Assembly: GCA_016210825.1 (NCBI GenBank)
Contig: JACQTM010000032.1
Location: forward strand, 1-5,758
Reading direction: 5' to 3'
Origin: Hyphomicrobiales bacterium
Lineage (GTDB): Bacteria > Pseudomonadota > Alphaproteobacteria > Rhizobiales > Xanthobacteraceae
Length of the DNA: 5,758 bases
Shown: in pieces, positions 4,652 through 5,758 of the stretch
Numbering within the stretch: the stretch's first letter is position 1
Layout of the letters: each line of letters starts with the position of its first letter
Program-made: the position numbers and the translations under genes
Notes under the pieces: model-generated
Seen by the model: only the letters and a program-made list of their open reading frames with translations
The model's database searches: none
Told to the model about the DNA's origin: nothing

Positions 4652-5758
4652 ATGACAACGACAAATGAAAGTTCCGCCGCGGAAGACGCGTCGCATCCGT
4701 CCTCGTGGTTCGAGGTGCTGCAAGTCTTCCTGCGTCTGGGCGTGACCTCGTTCGGTGGCCCGGTGGCGCATCTCGGCTATTTCCGCGACGAGTTCGTGGT
4801 GCGGCGCCAATGGCTCGACGAGAAGACCTATGCCGACCTCGTCGCACTATGTCAGTTTCTGCCGGGGCCGGCGAGCAGCCAAGTCGGGATCGCCATCGGC
4901 CTGAAGCGCGCGGGCTACGCCGGCGCGCTTGCGGCATGGGCCGGTTTCACACTGCCGTCGGCGCTCGCGCTCGTGCTGTTCGCTTACGGCGTCGACATGC
5001 TGGGCGACGCGGTCGGAAGCGGCTGGCTGCACGGATTGAAGGTGGTTGCCGTCGCGGTCGTCGCGCAGGCCGTGCTCGGCATGATGCGCGCGCTCGCGCC
5101 TGACCGCGAACGGGCGACGCTCGCCGTCGCCGCTGCGGTGATCGTGCTCGCCTTTCCCTCCACCTTTGGCCAGGTCGGTGCGATCGTTCTTGGCGGCATC
5201 GCCGGACTCATTCTCTTTCGCAACAACACCCCGACTGATCACGTTTCGTTGCCGCTTACAGTGAGCCGGACCGCCGGCGCGATGCTGTTGGCTTTGTTCC
5301 TTGTACTCCTGATCGGGCTGCCGTTATTGGCCATCGCCATCCCGAGCCAAAGCCTCACGTTGTTCGAGGCTTTCTACCGCGCAGGCTCGCTGGTCTTCGG
5401 AGGTGGCCATGTGGTACTGCCGCTGCTTCAAGCCTCCGTCGTGCCGCCTGGGTGGGTGTCGAACGACGCATTCCTCGCCGGCTATGGCGCGGCGCAGGCG
5501 GTGCCCGGACCGCTGTTCACATTCGCGGCTTATCTCGGCGCGGTGATGGGGCCGCAACCCAATGGCTGGGCCGGCGCGATGCTCTGTCTTGTCGCTATAT
5601 TCCTGCCGTCATTCCTGCTTGTCGCCGGTGCGCTGCCGTTCTGGGATGATCTGCGCCGAAGACCCGCCGCGCAATCGATCCTGCGCGGCGTCAACGCCGC
5701 CGTCGTGGGGCTCCTGCTCGCCGCGCTCTACAATCCGGTGTGGACGGCGGGCATTACC
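4652..5758 (+). CDS. chrA: Chromate transporter family protein ChrA, two-domain, 3' end cut by window
   Basis: Inner-membrane protein of the CHR family. Characterised ChrA proteins export chromate and give resistance, but many chromosomal members have no tested substrate. The 369 residues seen contain both CHR domains of the long form. In the first (about 18-190), the signature SFGGPVAHLGYFRDEFV is at 33-49, followed by WLDEKTYADLVALCQFLPGPASSQVG. In the second (about 205 on), the matching parts are VFGGGHVVLPLL at 248-259 and YGAAQAVPGPLFTFAAYLGA at 278-297. Several hydrophobic segments (for example 92-112, 130-145, 157-188, 208-230, 308-328, 347-360) are membrane helices. The frame is open to the last base; family lengths of roughly 390-450 imply that a few tens of residues are missing. 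The ATG is 6 nt after the aminotransferase stop, so the two genes are very likely one operon. N-terminal residues 1-18 are polar and family-variable. Confidence 0.93.
   Translation, partial: MTTTNESSAAEDASHPSSWFEVLQVFLRLGVTSFGGPVAHLGYFRDEFVVRRQWLDEKTYADLVALCQFLPGPASSQVGIAIGLKRAGYAGALAAWAGFTLPSALALVLFAYGVDMLGDAVGSGWLHGLKVVAVAVVAQAVLGMMRALAPDRERATLAVAAAVIVLAFPSTFGQVGAIVLGGIAGLILFRNNTPTDHVSLPLTVSRTAGAMLLALFLVLLIGLPLLAIAIPSQSLTLFEAFYRAGSLVFGGGHVVLPLLQASVVPPGWVSNDAFLAGYGAAQAVPGPLFTFAAYLGAVMGPQPNGWAGAMLCLVAIFLPSFLLVAGALPFWDDLRRRPAAQSILRGVNAAVVGLLLAALYNPVWTAGIT

Noticed and set aside
3785..4810. 341-codon open frame on the minus strand opposite the aminotransferase and chrA
   Set aside because: It is antisense to a well-supported enzyme and crosses into chrA. 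Its translation is rich in Arg/His/Ala with no recognisable domain, as expected from high GC third positions.
4705..5103. 132-codon plus-strand frame inside chrA
   Set aside because: Out of frame with the clearly recognisable CHR domains; Arg-rich and lacking hydrophobic segments.

Overview
This GC-rich window (codon third positions mostly G or C) looks like ordinary chromosomal housekeeping DNA from an alphaproteobacterium. It most resembles the Rhizobiales, in the Bradyrhizobium / Rhodopseudomonas / Xanthobacteraceae area. The grounds are the protein flavour, the order aroQ-accB next to a DsbA/ScsC-like thiol oxidoreductase and an M48 protease, and a CTCTCCCCGC-type palindrome of a kind common between genes in that group. 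The placement is from memory of the families, not from a search.

Layout. Positions 1-26 are a perfect palindrome just downstream of accB. Four genes then lie on the minus strand, transcribed right to left: an M48 metalloprotease with a TPR-like tail (1898-3304), a secreted thioredoxin-fold protein with a CGFC active site (1112-1879), aroQ (529-972) and accB (56-523). The protease and the thiol protein are 18 nt apart. aroQ and accB are 5 nt apart, and the accB ribosome binding site lies inside the last aroQ codons. The 139-nt gap at 973-1111 holds a GC-rich hairpin and a possible aroQ promoter, so the four genes are probably two transcription units. The 168-nt gap at 3305-3472 separates this group from a divergent plus-strand pair: a class I/II PLP aminotransferase (3473-4645) and a chromate-transporter-family protein, chrA (4652 to beyond 5758), truncated by the window edge.

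Function. accB supplies the biotin carrier of acetyl-CoA carboxylase (fatty acid synthesis); accC would be expected just beyond position 1. aroQ supplies the third step of the shikimate pathway. The protease and the thioredoxin-fold protein both look exported and together suggest envelope protein quality control. The aminotransferase and ChrA are co-transcribed by spacing, but no shared pathway is evident.

I found no mobile element, CRISPR array, RNA gene or clearly new system. The most worthwhile oddities are an active-site His-to-Thr change in AroQ, the protease/disulfide-protein pairing, an extra C-terminal cysteine pair in the thiol protein, and the palindrome with its half-related hairpin. 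The long reading frames antisense to the genes look like GC-rich shadows.
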